DNA of 64,000 bases from Allobosea sp. BK604 (GTDB lineage Bacteria; Pseudomonadota; Alphaproteobacteria; Rhizobiales; Beijerinckiaceae). The DNA lies in assembly GCF_004341515.1 (NCBI RefSeq), contig NZ_SLZF01000001.1, positions 372,001-436,000 on the forward strand. The letters are read 5' to 3'. Shown here piece after piece: positions 25,898-34,477 of this stretch (positions are counted from its first letter, which is position 1; the number at the start of each line of letters is the position of its first letter). A model generated the notes under the pieces. That model made no database searches, had not been told where the DNA came from, and saw only the letters and a program-made list of their open reading frames with translations. Made by a program: the position numbers and the translations under genes.

Positions 25898-26052
25898 TTG
25901 ATTATCTCGCCGGACAAAGCAGTTCGAGCCCGCGATCTCTTACACGCTGGGTCGGCGGCGAACAAGCCGCGGCGCTTGACAGCGGCGGTCTCAGATGGCT
26001 TGCCGGGCGCTGGACGCCCAGCCGGCTTGGCGGCGTCCTTGGGAGAACGGCC

Positions 26053-26676
26053 ATGGCGGAATGGACGAGCGGTATCTATCGCCTTGTCGGAATGCCGAAA
26101 TTCTATGCCGCGTTCCAGGACGCGCTCGGCGCCGCGAAGGGCCGCAAGCGCTTGGTCCGGGAATTCATCAGGCCGGAGCCGGGTAGTCGCATCCTCGATC
26201 TCGGCTGCGGCAGCGCCGCCATCCTGCCCGACCTGCCGAGCGATGTGCGCTATGTCGGCATCGACCATAATCCACGCCATATCGCCAAGGCCAAGGCCAG
26301 CCATGGCGAGGCCGGGCTGTTTCACGCTGGCGATTTCAGCGCTGCTGCCAGCCTCAGCGCCGAACCCTATGACCTCGTGCTCGCGCTCGGACTGCTGCAT
26401 CATCTTGAGGATGACGAGGTCAGGTCGCTGCTGAAGCTGGTCCGCTCAGTGATCGGGCCGAACGGCCGCTTCCTGACAGTCGACCCGGTCTTCATCGAGA
26501 ACCAGCCGGCCATCGCGCGCTTTCTCATCCGCAACGATTCCGGCCGCAACGTGCGCGACGAGATGGGCTATGCCATGCTGTCGCGCAGCATCTTCCCGCA
26601 GGTGGAGACCTTCATCCACCACGACTACCTACGTTTTCCCTATACGCATTGCTTCATGGAGCATCGACTCGGCTGA
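26053..26676 (+). CDS. Class I SAM methyltransferase, small type A
   Basis: 207 residues, homologous over its length to the protein at 15095-15763. Motif I is RILDLGCGSAAILPDL, motif II YVGIDHNPRHI, and LALGLLHHLEDDEV follows. The shared tail contains RNDSGRNVRDEMGYAM and LRFPYTHCFMEH. GGGAGA six bases before the ATG (26041-26046) is a strong ribosome-binding site. It stands alone on the plus strand between two minus-strand runs, convergent with the GT-C-like gene. The upstream 155 bases are a divergent promoter region shared with 25229-25897. Confidence 0.82.
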   Translation: MAEWTSGIYRLVGMPKFYAAFQDALGAAKGRKRLVREFIRPEPGSRILDLGCGSAAILPDLPSDVRYVGIDHNPRHIAKAKASHGEAGLFHAGDFSAAASLSAEPYDLVLALGLLHHLEDDEVRSLLKLVRSVIGPNGRFLTVDPVFIENQPAIARFLIRNDSGRNVRDEMGYAMLSRSIFPQVETFIHHDYLRFPYTHCFMEHRLG

Positions 26677-26692
26677 CCCGAGCAGCGGCCGA

Positions 26693-28489
26693 TCAGCTCT
26701 GCGCCCCGGGCTGGGGGCCGTCGAGATCGTAGACGCGAATGAAGAACGGGGAGATCCCGGGCTCTTCGACTGGCGTGAGGCCGCGCAGCTGCAATCGATA
26801 GCCCCGCTGCTCCAGCCTATCGCGCCCCGCATCACATTCAATTGCGACCCGGCACAGAAGCGCGACCGAAGTTGGAGACGCAGAAGCCTGCAGCATATTG
26901 CCTGCGTGGGCGTCGAAACTGGGCATCTCTGCCCCCAGCATGGAACTGTCCCACAACCAGGCGGAGGCCAGGCTGTCCCAGTAATTCAGGCGCAGGATCG
27001 TCGTCCCGAAACGCAGCGAATAATCCGTCCAGAAGGCGAGATGTGGACTGGTGTCGGAATAGCTTTCGCGGTCGAACCAGAACAGGAGCCGCCGGTCGCC
27101 CAACCCTAGCCCCTTGACGAAGCTGCTGACGCGAGCAGTCGTCGTGAGATAGGCGCCGAAATCAGGGGCTCCAGCCGGCCGGAAGATGCGGCGCGTGTCG
27201 CTGTTCACGACGGCAAGCAGGATGAATAGAAGACCCAGCCCAGCGAGAGCCGGGCGCCAGCGCAACATGAAGAGGGCCCCCAGCAGCAGAGCCAGGCTGC
27301 TGAAGAGAAAGAGCCACTTGTAGCGGTATTGGACGACGGAGGCCTCGAGATTCCACAAATGCGGGGCGAGGCTGATCGCCAGAAGCGCGCCGCCACCAAG
27401 CAGGAGAATGATCGCCTTCCATGAGGAGGACTTCTGTTCCGGATCGAACCGCGTCACAACGCTGGCAGCGCCTGCGAGAATGAGCGCTTGTCCCGGCAAA
27501 AGGTAGCCGGTGTAGAACGATGATTGAAGCGCCGCGCCCCCGATGACGAAATCCCAATAGAGCAGGAATGCGACCGGGCCGAGCAACAGCGCGAGGCCGA
27601 GCCAAGTTGCCTGCGGCGTTCCTCCGAGGCGGCGGGTATGGAGAATCGTCGCGCCCGCGACGATAAGCGCGAAGACCGGCCCAAGGACCCGGTAGTTCAT
27701 CGGCACCCATTCGCCCCAGCGGAGCTGGTAATTCGAGCCGAACCCCTTGAACGAGCGCGTGATCGCATTTTGGTCAGCCAGGACGAACAGGAATTTCCCG
27801 CCCAACGCGAGGCTGACGAAACCCAGCGCCGCGAGCGCCAGGGTGAAGCCCGCGCCCAATGCGAGGATCGCGATCCCTGAGTCCCGCCATGACCGCCACG
27901 ACATCGCGAGCAGCGCCAGCACCCCACATCCGGAAAGCAGCACAGTGATCGGATGCGTCGCAGCACCAAGCGCGATCAGGGCGCCGGCGGCGATAAACCT
28001 CCAGGTACGTGTCCCCCCCGCCGACGCCATGAGGGCGAGAGCCAATAAAACGAAAGACATGGCGGGACCGTCAACGTAGCCACGCGCCATAGTGGCGATC
28101 CAGAGCGGATTGAGCGCCAGCCAGCAACAGATGAAAATCGCGGGAAGGCGGCCATGAAATTTGGCGACGACCCCATAGAAACCCGCCATCGCAAGGCAGG
28201 AGAATAGGATAACCAACAGCTCGCCCGCGATACGCGGCGCAAAAACTCCATAGAGAAAGCTGCCGGTCAAAACGAAGGGCAACCTCGCCGAGTGGTAGCT
28301 CTGGCCGAATTCAGCCAGAAGATTCCGATAGTCCAGAAAATAGCCGATATACATCGCCGGATCGACCCAACCCGGCGGCGGAAAAATCTGTACTGGAGCA
28401 AACAAAATGACGGCTATGGTAATACAGAATACAGCGAGCATGGGTAGCAAAGCCGAATCCTGCAGTGTTCTTTTGGTATCCGCAATCAA
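26693..28489 (-). CDS. Polytopic GT-C-like membrane protein, paralog B
   Basis: 598 residues with repeated hydrophobic segments up to ~440 and a soluble C-terminal ~150 residues. It aligns with 7969-9813: PGWVDPAMY / MGWVDPGLY and YHSARLPF / YHSTRIPF in the first outer loop, RGYVDGPAMS / EGYVDGLAIA in the second, and VTWFNRES-like versus LLFWFDRES in the tail. The strict conservation of the WVDP and GYVDG Asp residues fits catalytic roles in a GT-C enzyme using polyprenyl-phosphate sugars. Last gene of the minus-strand run beginning at 34.5 kb, after a 162-base gap. Confidence 0.65.
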   Translation of the reverse strand: MIADTKRTLQDSALLPMLAVFCITIAVILFAPVQIFPPPGWVDPAMYIGYFLDYRNLLAEFGQSYHSARLPFVLTGSFLYGVFAPRIAGELLVILFSCLAMAGFYGVVAKFHGRLPAIFICCWLALNPLWIATMARGYVDGPAMSFVLLALALMASAGGTRTWRFIAAGALIALGAATHPITVLLSGCGVLALLAMSWRSWRDSGIAILALGAGFTLALAALGFVSLALGGKFLFVLADQNAITRSFKGFGSNYQLRWGEWVPMNYRVLGPVFALIVAGATILHTRRLGGTPQATWLGLALLLGPVAFLLYWDFVIGGAALQSSFYTGYLLPGQALILAGAASVVTRFDPEQKSSSWKAIILLLGGGALLAISLAPHLWNLEASVVQYRYKWLFLFSSLALLLGALFMLRWRPALAGLGLLFILLAVVNSDTRRIFRPAGAPDFGAYLTTTARVSSFVKGLGLGDRRLLFWFDRESYSDTSPHLAFWTDYSLRFGTTILRLNYWDSLASAWLWDSSMLGAEMPSFDAHAGNMLQASASPTSVALLCRVAIECDAGRDRLEQRGYRLQLRGLTPVEEPGISPFFIRVYDLDGPQPGAQS

Positions 28490-28651
28490 TAGCTTATCTC
28501 GCCAAAATCACATCCAGGAACAAGACCATCCGAGCATCCCCTGACCGACGGAAGCACCCGGGCATTGCAAACGCCTTAGAGACTGGCGAGCGCAACAACA
28601 AGTGTGTTCGTCGAAGTTGAAGCACGGGAGGCTGGATCATCTAGTGTCCAC

Positions 28652-29575
28652 TCAGCGCTCCAGCAGGGCAATTCCGAAGCCAGTACGGCCATAGCCGTTG
28701 CCGTTGTAGAGCATATAGCGCCGCCCGTGATGATCGAAGACGGCCGGATAGGTGCGTTCAGCATCCTCCCAATCCCCTGCCGCGCCGGCAAATCTGACAT
28801 TGTCATCGCTTCGCTGCCAGTGCAGACCATCGGCCGAAGCAGCGAAGCCGAGTTCGTAGCCAGGCCTGCGCCTGGCATACCACATCGAGAACGTTCCATC
28901 CTCTTCGCGAAGGACGGCGGGGCGAGACACGGCGAACTCGGCCGGGTCGTTCTCGCCGGCCAGCGGAATCACGATGCGGTCCTGCGGCGACCAGACACGG
29001 CCATCCGGCGAGGTCGCCTGCTGAATGACGTGAACCATCTCAAGGCCTTGCGCGCCCCAGCACAAATGGCTGCCGAACCACATGCGCCAGCTTTGGTCGT
29101 TCCGCAGCACCCAAGGGTATCCCAGGGTCAGGGGAGTTGCGGGCGTGCGCCCGATCACGGGAACCACGCTCGCGCGCTCGAAGCGCTCCCCCTCGGCGTC
29201 CCCGACGGCAAGGCCAATAAAGTTCGAGAAAGGCACCGATGCGCCAACCATCCAGCCCAAGTAATAGGCAAGCAGGCGATCGCCATCCGGCACGATGCTG
29301 GTCACCGTGACCCCGTCGCCGTCAAAGGCGCCGCGTGCGCCCGGGGTGAAGAGCGGGCCGCGAACCGCGCCCTGCACGGAGAACTCGGCACCGTCGAGAG
29401 CGATATCCACGCTCGCAAGGCACGATCGGCTCGCCGCGTCCCGAACCGAAAAGAACACCCTCACGCTGCCATCGTCGCGCGCCAGCGGCGTTGGGTAGGA
29501 CGCATGGGAATGCCACCAGGAGCCGTTCGAGATAGGAGCAACCACACGCCCCAGTGGTCGCCAGATCTGAGCCAT
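28652..29575 (-). CDS. Beta-propeller glycosidase-like protein (GH43/GH130-like fold)
   Basis: 307 residues from ATG at 29575, 11 bases after the upstream stop. Blade-like repeats are visible: SRPAVLREEDGTFSMWY, YPWVLRNDQSWRMWFG and YPAVFDHHGRRYMLYNGNGY, each with a surface-loop acidic residue followed by W/Y-M-W/Y. These are typical of five-bladed propellers of the GH43/32/62/68/130 superfamily. There is no signal peptide, so it acts in the cytosol. In a biosynthetic operon it may be a sugar-processing or phosphorylase-like enzyme rather than a degradative one. Substrate unknown. Confidence 0.7.
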   Translation of the reverse strand: MAQIWRPLGRVVAPISNGSWWHSHASYPTPLARDDGSVRVFFSVRDAASRSCLASVDIALDGAEFSVQGAVRGPLFTPGARGAFDGDGVTVTSIVPDGDRLLAYYLGWMVGASVPFSNFIGLAVGDAEGERFERASVVPVIGRTPATPLTLGYPWVLRNDQSWRMWFGSHLCWGAQGLEMVHVIQQATSPDGRVWSPQDRIVIPLAGENDPAEFAVSRPAVLREEDGTFSMWYARRRPGYELGFAASADGLHWQRSDDNVRFAGAAGDWEDAERTYPAVFDHHGRRYMLYNGNGYGRTGFGIALLER

Positions 29576-29586
29576 CGCCGCCCCGT

Positions 29587-30246
29587 TCAGATTTTTAAAC
29601 GTGTCGACGGCACCTTGCGCTTCTCGATCGTCGCTACCGGAGAATATACGCCCTCGGGGTCGGTATTCGCCTGAACGATGCAACCGGCCCCCAGCAGGGT
29701 GAACGGCGCGATCGCAATATGGTCCACGATGGTGCAGTTCACGCCGATGAAGCTATTGGCGCCAATGGTCACGCCACCCGACACAACGACGTGCGACGAG
29801 ATGAAGACATTGTCTTCGATGACCGAATGGTGGCCGATATGGTTGCCGCTCCAGAGGGTGACATTGTCGCCGATCCGGCAAAACGGTTGCAGCGTATTAT
29901 CCTCGAGAATGAAGCAATTCTCGCCAATCGTCTCGGTCAGCACAGTGGCTTTCGGGCTGACATAGCTCGCAAGCCGATAGCCGGCCTCGCGAAAGGCGGC
30001 CGCCTTGTCGGCTCTCAGGCGATTCATCTTCGCGTAGGAGACGGCAACGAATGCCTCGTGCCCATCAGCCGGAAAAGCCTTTGCGACCTCTTCAAGCGCG
30101 ATCAGCGGACGACCATGCAACGTGTCTCCCTTAAGAAAGGCCGCATCGACGACGAACGCCGCGACCTCGCGGTCCAGCGTACGGCGGAAATAGAAATCGG
30201 CCAGTTCAGCGATATCGCCGGCGCCGAAGATGATAAGCGGTTTCAT
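29587..30246 (-). CDS. NeuD/PglD-type sugar acetyltransferase
   Basis: 219 residues: an N-terminal Rossmann-like nucleotide-sugar domain (KPLIIFGAGDIAELADF, VAAFVVD) and a C-terminal left-handed beta-helix of hexapeptide repeats (SPKATVLTETIGENCFI, GNHIGHHSVIEDNVFI, VVVSGGVTIGANSFIGV). The HHSVI histidine is at the position of the catalytic base of PglD/NeuD. These enzymes acetylate amino groups or hydroxyls of nucleotide-linked sugars. Overlaps the upstream methyltransferase by four bases (ATGA). It is a stand-alone relative of the NeuD half of the fusion at 22056-23306. Confidence 0.88.
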   Translation of the reverse strand: MKPLIIFGAGDIAELADFYFRRTLDREVAAFVVDAAFLKGDTLHGRPLIALEEVAKAFPADGHEAFVAVSYAKMNRLRADKAAAFREAGYRLASYVSPKATVLTETIGENCFILEDNTLQPFCRIGDNVTLWSGNHIGHHSVIEDNVFISSHVVVSGGVTIGANSFIGVNCTIVDHIAIAPFTLLGAGCIVQANTDPEGVYSPVATIEKRKVPSTRLKI

Positions 30247-30884
30247 AGCTTGGCCGTCGTTACAGAGATCGTGAACTCGTAAAGCGGATAATCATGCATC
30301 AAAACAACATTGCGTCCATAGCGTGCGACACAGTGATTAAACAATTGGCCGGGATCGGGATACCAGAGCCGGGCTTCCTTCCGATCAGCGTCCGAGAACC
30401 CTGTCAGCGCGTTGAATGCGAAGCCGCGTCGCGCCTTCGCAGCCATCGCGTCAAGCGTCGAATGGACGAAATCGGTCCACACTGCATCGTCATACCCGAA
30501 ACGGACATTAAAAATCCCGCTCGCCAAAACGTAATCCGCAGGCTCGGCTGCTTCCGTGCCAAGGGTAAAGGAGACGGCAGGGTCGTCCGCATAGGCGGCC
30601 TCAGCCGCAGCGACCATATCGGGCGAGATGTCACAGCCCACATAGCTGAACTGTAGGCCGCTCAGACGAAGATACTCCACCAAAGCACCATAGCCGCAAC
30701 CGATTTCGACGATCGACACAGGTTGAGAGCGATCGAGTTGACGCAGCAATTGTGCGAAGCGCTGATGCTGGCTGGCCTCATCCCGCCAGTCGACTCCATT
30801 GGGTGTCGCGCCGAATGTGCGCAGCTTGTTCGTGTAGTACTGTCCGACCTCCGAGAGAATCTGAGCAGAGACAGGATCGGACAT
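30243..30884 (-). CDS. Methyltransferase-fold protein, small type B
   Basis: About 213 residues from the ATG at 30884; ATG 30896 and GTG 30908 are in frame upstream. SAM motif I is VSIVEIGCGYGALVEYL, then FSYVGCDISPDM. It shares the rarer C-terminal pattern with 25229-25897 (IFNVRFGYDD, HDYPLYEFT). Coupled by four bases to the NeuD-like gene, just as its paralog sits in a run with the NeuD fusion. This repeated association suggests it works with NeuD-type acylation rather than as a random methyltransferase. Confidence 0.8.
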   Translation of the reverse strand: MSDPVSAQILSEVGQYYTNKLRTFGATPNGVDWRDEASQHQRFAQLLRQLDRSQPVSIVEIGCGYGALVEYLRLSGLQFSYVGCDISPDMVAAAEAAYADDPAVSFTLGTEAAEPADYVLASGIFNVRFGYDDAVWTDFVHSTLDAMAAKARRGFAFNALTGFSDADRKEARLWYPDPGQLFNHCVARYGRNVVLMHDYPLYEFTISVTTAKL

Positions 30885-30966
30885 TGCGTATTCCATTCGC
30901 TGATGCACGGCTTTAAACGTCTAGAGCACGATGCGGAAATGCGGAACCATTTTCCCGCATCCCGCA

Positions 30967-31707
30967 CTAGTTTGTCATCGAGCCAACTAATCGCTCAGTG
31001 TTGAAGCCACCCGACCGGATGCTCGGGCTTTTCAAAAGGTCCGGACCGCGATTGAAAATCTGGTCCAAAATCGTAACCGCAATATCGAATTCGCCGTGCA
31101 GTTGTGGATAGGACTCGTACGGGCCATAGTTCATCCATTCTACCGTAACACCGGCCTGCTCGAAGAGAGTCTCGTCGAGGTAGCTCTTCGCACTCGGCCC
31201 GCTCACGTAGTGTGTCGCGCCCGCCGCCCGGCAGAGATTGAGGAGGCGCTCACTGCTACGCCCGTCAGCTTGGTAGATCCGATCGCTGACGACGCTTACG
31301 CTCAGCCCGAGATAGCCAACCAACTCCTTGAGCAGGAAGGTATTGACTTCGGTAAGCCGCTTCATGCCGTCAACGGCATCGAACCAGCCGCGCACCTTTT
31401 CCTTTTCGGCTGCGAAAAACGGAGCCTTCTGATAGTTTACCGCAATCGAACGCCAATGCCGCTCGGCCCAAGGCTCGGAAATCTCGACTTCCTCGATCGG
31501 TTGATCTGATCGCGATTTCGAAATGACCGGGACCGTCAACCACTCCGCACCCCTCGGAGTTTTGATCTTGTTGCGATTATGCCAATGGCGCTTCACAAAC
31601 TGAACCTGATCGAAAATGATATACTCGTCGCATCGTCCTATCATGTCGAAAAACCCGATCCAGGGTATGTAACATGACTGAATAATCGCGACTCGCTTCA
31701 TCGACAT
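30967..31707 (-). CDS. wbqC: WbqC family protein (paralog B)
   Basis: 246 residues. WbqC hallmarks are AIIQSCYIPWIGFFDMI, IIFDQVQFVKRHWHNRNKI and WLTVPV; the first residues of the motif (QSCYIPW) are closer to the family consensus QPxYLPW variants than random. It is only moderately similar to the copy at 20165-20890, so the two probably act on different substrates. Lies between a Zn-ribbon methyltransferase and the small type B methyltransferase of the same minus-strand run, with short gaps. Confidence 0.86.
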   Translation of the reverse strand: MSMKRVAIIQSCYIPWIGFFDMIGRCDEYIIFDQVQFVKRHWHNRNKIKTPRGAEWLTVPVISKSRSDQPIEEVEISEPWAERHWRSIAVNYQKAPFFAAEKEKVRGWFDAVDGMKRLTEVNTFLLKELVGYLGLSVSVVSDRIYQADGRSSERLLNLCRAAGATHYVSGPSAKSYLDETLFEQAGVTVEWMNYGPYESYPQLHGEFDIAVTILDQIFNRGPDLLKSPSIRSGGFNTERLVGSMTN

Positions 31708-31794
31708 TGCCTGCCACCTCGTGCCTGGAAAACTCTGCTCATGCCCGAGCGGCCCTCAGCGTTGGACCGGCAGACGCAACGCCGCCCCCCTCGC

Positions 31795-32847
31795 TCAAGA
31801 CCGCTCAAAGAGCCCAATCAACTTGTACCCGAGTTTCAGGCCGTGGAGCTGAGCAGGCGTGAGAACCACTTCTGTCATAAAATTGCTGCCACCAGCCGGC
31901 GGTGTCACTTCGGCAGAGGGACGCAGTCGCTTGATCGTCGCCAGTTGTTCGGCCTTGGAAAAATGGGCGACACGGTCGAGTTCGCTCACGACGGTCTCGA
32001 CGAACACGGCCCGATAGCCCTCGCGAGCCAGCATGTCGGCCAGCGTCTGCGGGGTGAAGTACGACCAATGTCCAGGGCAAACCGTGCTGCTGGTCGCGCC
32101 CTCCAATTGAACCAAAAGGCTGTCCCAATTGGGAACTTGAATGAAAAGGCGTCCGCCTGGCTCAAGGTAGTCCCTAACCGCTGCCAACAAGCGACGCGGA
32201 TAGGCAAAATGTTCAAGAACGTCGAGAACCGCTATCGTTTGGAACAGGCGACGATCCGCCGGGACGTCGCGCGGAAAGTAGCCCTCGACAACCTTCGCGC
32301 CACGCCGCCGCGCCAGAGCGGCAGCCGCAGTGCTCGGTTCTATGCCGAGGGTATCCCAACCGCGCTTCCCTGCCTCAACGATGAATGTGCCCGATCCGCA
32401 GCCAATCTCGAGCATGGAGCCCATTTGCGGATTCAGCCCGCCGATCCGGTCGAGGTAATAGCGCGCGCGGGTCGATTCGAGCTCAAGGAAGGCACCGAGC
32501 GAGTGCAGATTCATGGCTTCGTCGTCAATTTCGGACGCCTGGTACCGGACCGCATCGGCGGCCTCATCCATGACCTGGCGGGTATAGGTCATCCGGCATG
32601 AGGGGCAATTGATGACGTCAAGACCGTGCGCCTGCAGAGCAGCCTCTCCAGGCGCAGGCGCAGCACAATTCGGACAATTGCGTTCGAAGTAGTTTCCGGT
32701 CAGCCCGCCGGCAGCGGGCGGCGCATTCTGAGCCATGGCAACTCGCTCCGCCGCGCGAAAGCGGCGATATCCCTCTTCGAGCCGCGTCCGCATGCCGGGA
32801 ATGAGGGCTGCATCGAAGTCGTCTCGGCCATCGGAAAAGGCTGCCAT
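31795..32847 (-). CDS. Zn-ribbon SAM methyltransferase
   Basis: About 350 residues. I chose ATG at 32847 because it follows the upstream stop by 31 bases; the frame is open to 32928, which would overlap that gene. Order: ~55 residues helical lead, Cys ribbon (NCPNCAAP, NCPSCRMTY), SAM motif SMLEIGCGSGTFIVEA, LGIEPSTAA, IAVLDVLEHFAYPRRLL and FIQVPNWDSLLVQ. The C-terminus has CPGHWSYFTPQTLADML, similar to Methyltransf_23-type glycan enzymes. It may methylate a sugar of the chain. Confidence 0.82.
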   Translation of the reverse strand: MAAFSDGRDDFDAALIPGMRTRLEEGYRRFRAAERVAMAQNAPPAAGGLTGNYFERNCPNCAAPAPGEAALQAHGLDVINCPSCRMTYTRQVMDEAADAVRYQASEIDDEAMNLHSLGAFLELESTRARYYLDRIGGLNPQMGSMLEIGCGSGTFIVEAGKRGWDTLGIEPSTAAAALARRRGAKVVEGYFPRDVPADRRLFQTIAVLDVLEHFAYPRRLLAAVRDYLEPGGRLFIQVPNWDSLLVQLEGATSSTVCPGHWSYFTPQTLADMLAREGYRAVFVETVVSELDRVAHFSKAEQLATIKRLRPSAEVTPPAGGSNFMTEVVLTPAQLHGLKLGYKLIGLFERS

Positions 32848-32878
32848 ACTAAGGACCGCTCTCACTTCACTCTTCGAT

Positions 32879-34477
32879 TCAACGCCCGAAAAATCGGAAC
32901 CCGATAGGCCGTCGCCGAGCGTCGGCAACGACGGTGGAAATATCTGCTATGATTTTTTTGGCAAAGGCTTTTGTATCGCTCATCCGCTCGGCCAGTGCCT
33001 GTGAACGCCTGCAGGCGCCCTCATACTCAGCCCTATCATTCAGAAGTCGCGTGGCGATCTCGCAGAATTCGTCCCAGTTCGCAGCAACCAGAGACGAATC
33101 CCGCTGCGCGACGATGGCGGGCATCTCCTCACTGTGAAGCGTCACCACCGGGCGCCCCTTCGCAATCATCTCGCGGCTCGATTCGCCCCCCGTCACGGGC
33201 CAAGTGTCGAGGAATACATCGATCAGCCGGCCCCAGACATGGCCATCGACCCAACCCGTTTCGACGTGCATGCGGCCACCGACCGCGCTGGCCGCGATGA
33301 AAGCCCTGATGTCGCTATCGTCTCCCGTGCCGCCAATGATCAAAGCCGCATCCGGACAGCTTTGCAGGATGCGCTCAGCCGCCTCGAGATAGGGACGAGT
33401 GACCTTTACCAGTCGACCGTAGCTCCCGATCAACTTCGTAGCGTCCGGAAGCCGTGCCCGGCTTTGCGCGATGAGATCCGGAGACCTGGCCTGATTTAGC
33501 GTCGACAGATCCCAGGGAGGATTGAAATCAAGCATTCTGGCATTGCCCCAGCCCGCGATCTCCGGGGCAATTCCGAAACTGTTGAAAACCGCGTCGAGAT
33601 TTCGAATTGGCCAAGCGGGCATGCCCGCTTGCAGAAAGATTTGAACTGGAGCGACACGGCGCGAAAACAGAACCGTTGGAATTGCATTATTCATGTCCGA
33701 AATGATCACGTGCGGCTTGTCGATCGCAAGTTGCCCCTCGATCGCCGCAAGTGCTTCGGCAGGCGTGTCCCGAGCCAAGACGCAGCAATCACCACCCATC
33801 TCCCGCAATCGGGTTGCGAAAGCCTCGTCATGGAAGCGCCAGGCATAAACACTGAGTTTGTGACCCGATCCCTCGAGCGCCTTGGCAAAATGCTGAAGCG
33901 CGGTACTCATCGGATTGCCGCTGTCCGCGAACATGGCGAGCCAGACGATCTTCGTGGCGGGACCATGTTTGGGCAGGGAGGGGAGTAAACGAATCCGCCC
34001 CGACCGCGACAAAGCAGCAGACGCTGCTCGCATAGGCCCAACAGCGAACTCGCACTGCTTAGTGTTGCTGTCGCCGAAGCACCACACCACGAAGAAGAAA
34101 AAATCAATTAGATCGCAAACAAGGCCAATATTATTTCCGCTTGCAGCGAGCCACTTTTCAATCGCTCTACCAAGAACACGGTGATGCTCAACGGCACGGC
34201 GATCCCACTTCCAGTAATAGTAGTCAAATGCGTGCTTCAACGCGCCGTGATAAACGTCTATTTGATCGATATCTCCAGGGTCAATCGACAGGAGAAAACT
34301 AAATTTATCACTAAATTCTCTATAATTTTCATAAATACGATCACCGCCCTCAGCCGTAATCGATGATATCGCTATTCTTATCTCCTCGCCGCTTATTTTA
34401 GTATCGGATTTATACTTAAAAAAACTCACCACTGAACGATCCCCAGTGAAACACCCAATGCGATTACCGAAACTCAA
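32879..34477 (-). CDS. GT-B glycosyltransferase with an A+T-rich N-terminal domain of unknown function
   Basis: 532 residues. Residues ~175-510 look like a GT-B fold related to OGT/GT41 and GT4 enzymes: KIVWLAMFADSGNP, VIISDMNNAIPT, LIGSYGRLVKVTRPYLEA, ALIIGGTGDDSDI and a C-terminal nucleotide-sugar segment WPVTGGESSREMIAKGRPV. The first ~170 residues are rich in Asp, Tyr, Phe and Lys, encoded by DNA clearly poorer in G+C than the rest, and match nothing I recognise. First gene of the minus-strand run to 26.7 kb. The start at 34477 is the only Met before the conserved part that leaves the N-domain intact. Confidence 0.75.
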   Translation of the reverse strand: MSFGNRIGCFTGDRSVVSFFKYKSDTKISGEEIRIAISSITAEGGDRIYENYREFSDKFSFLLSIDPGDIDQIDVYHGALKHAFDYYYWKWDRRAVEHHRVLGRAIEKWLAASGNNIGLVCDLIDFFFFVVWCFGDSNTKQCEFAVGPMRAASAALSRSGRIRLLPSLPKHGPATKIVWLAMFADSGNPMSTALQHFAKALEGSGHKLSVYAWRFHDEAFATRLREMGGDCCVLARDTPAEALAAIEGQLAIDKPHVIISDMNNAIPTVLFSRRVAPVQIFLQAGMPAWPIRNLDAVFNSFGIAPEIAGWGNARMLDFNPPWDLSTLNQARSPDLIAQSRARLPDATKLIGSYGRLVKVTRPYLEAAERILQSCPDAALIIGGTGDDSDIRAFIAASAVGGRMHVETGWVDGHVWGRLIDVFLDTWPVTGGESSREMIAKGRPVVTLHSEEMPAIVAQRDSSLVAANWDEFCEIATRLLNDRAEYEGACRRSQALAERMSDTKAFAKKIIADISTVVADARRRPIGFRFFGR

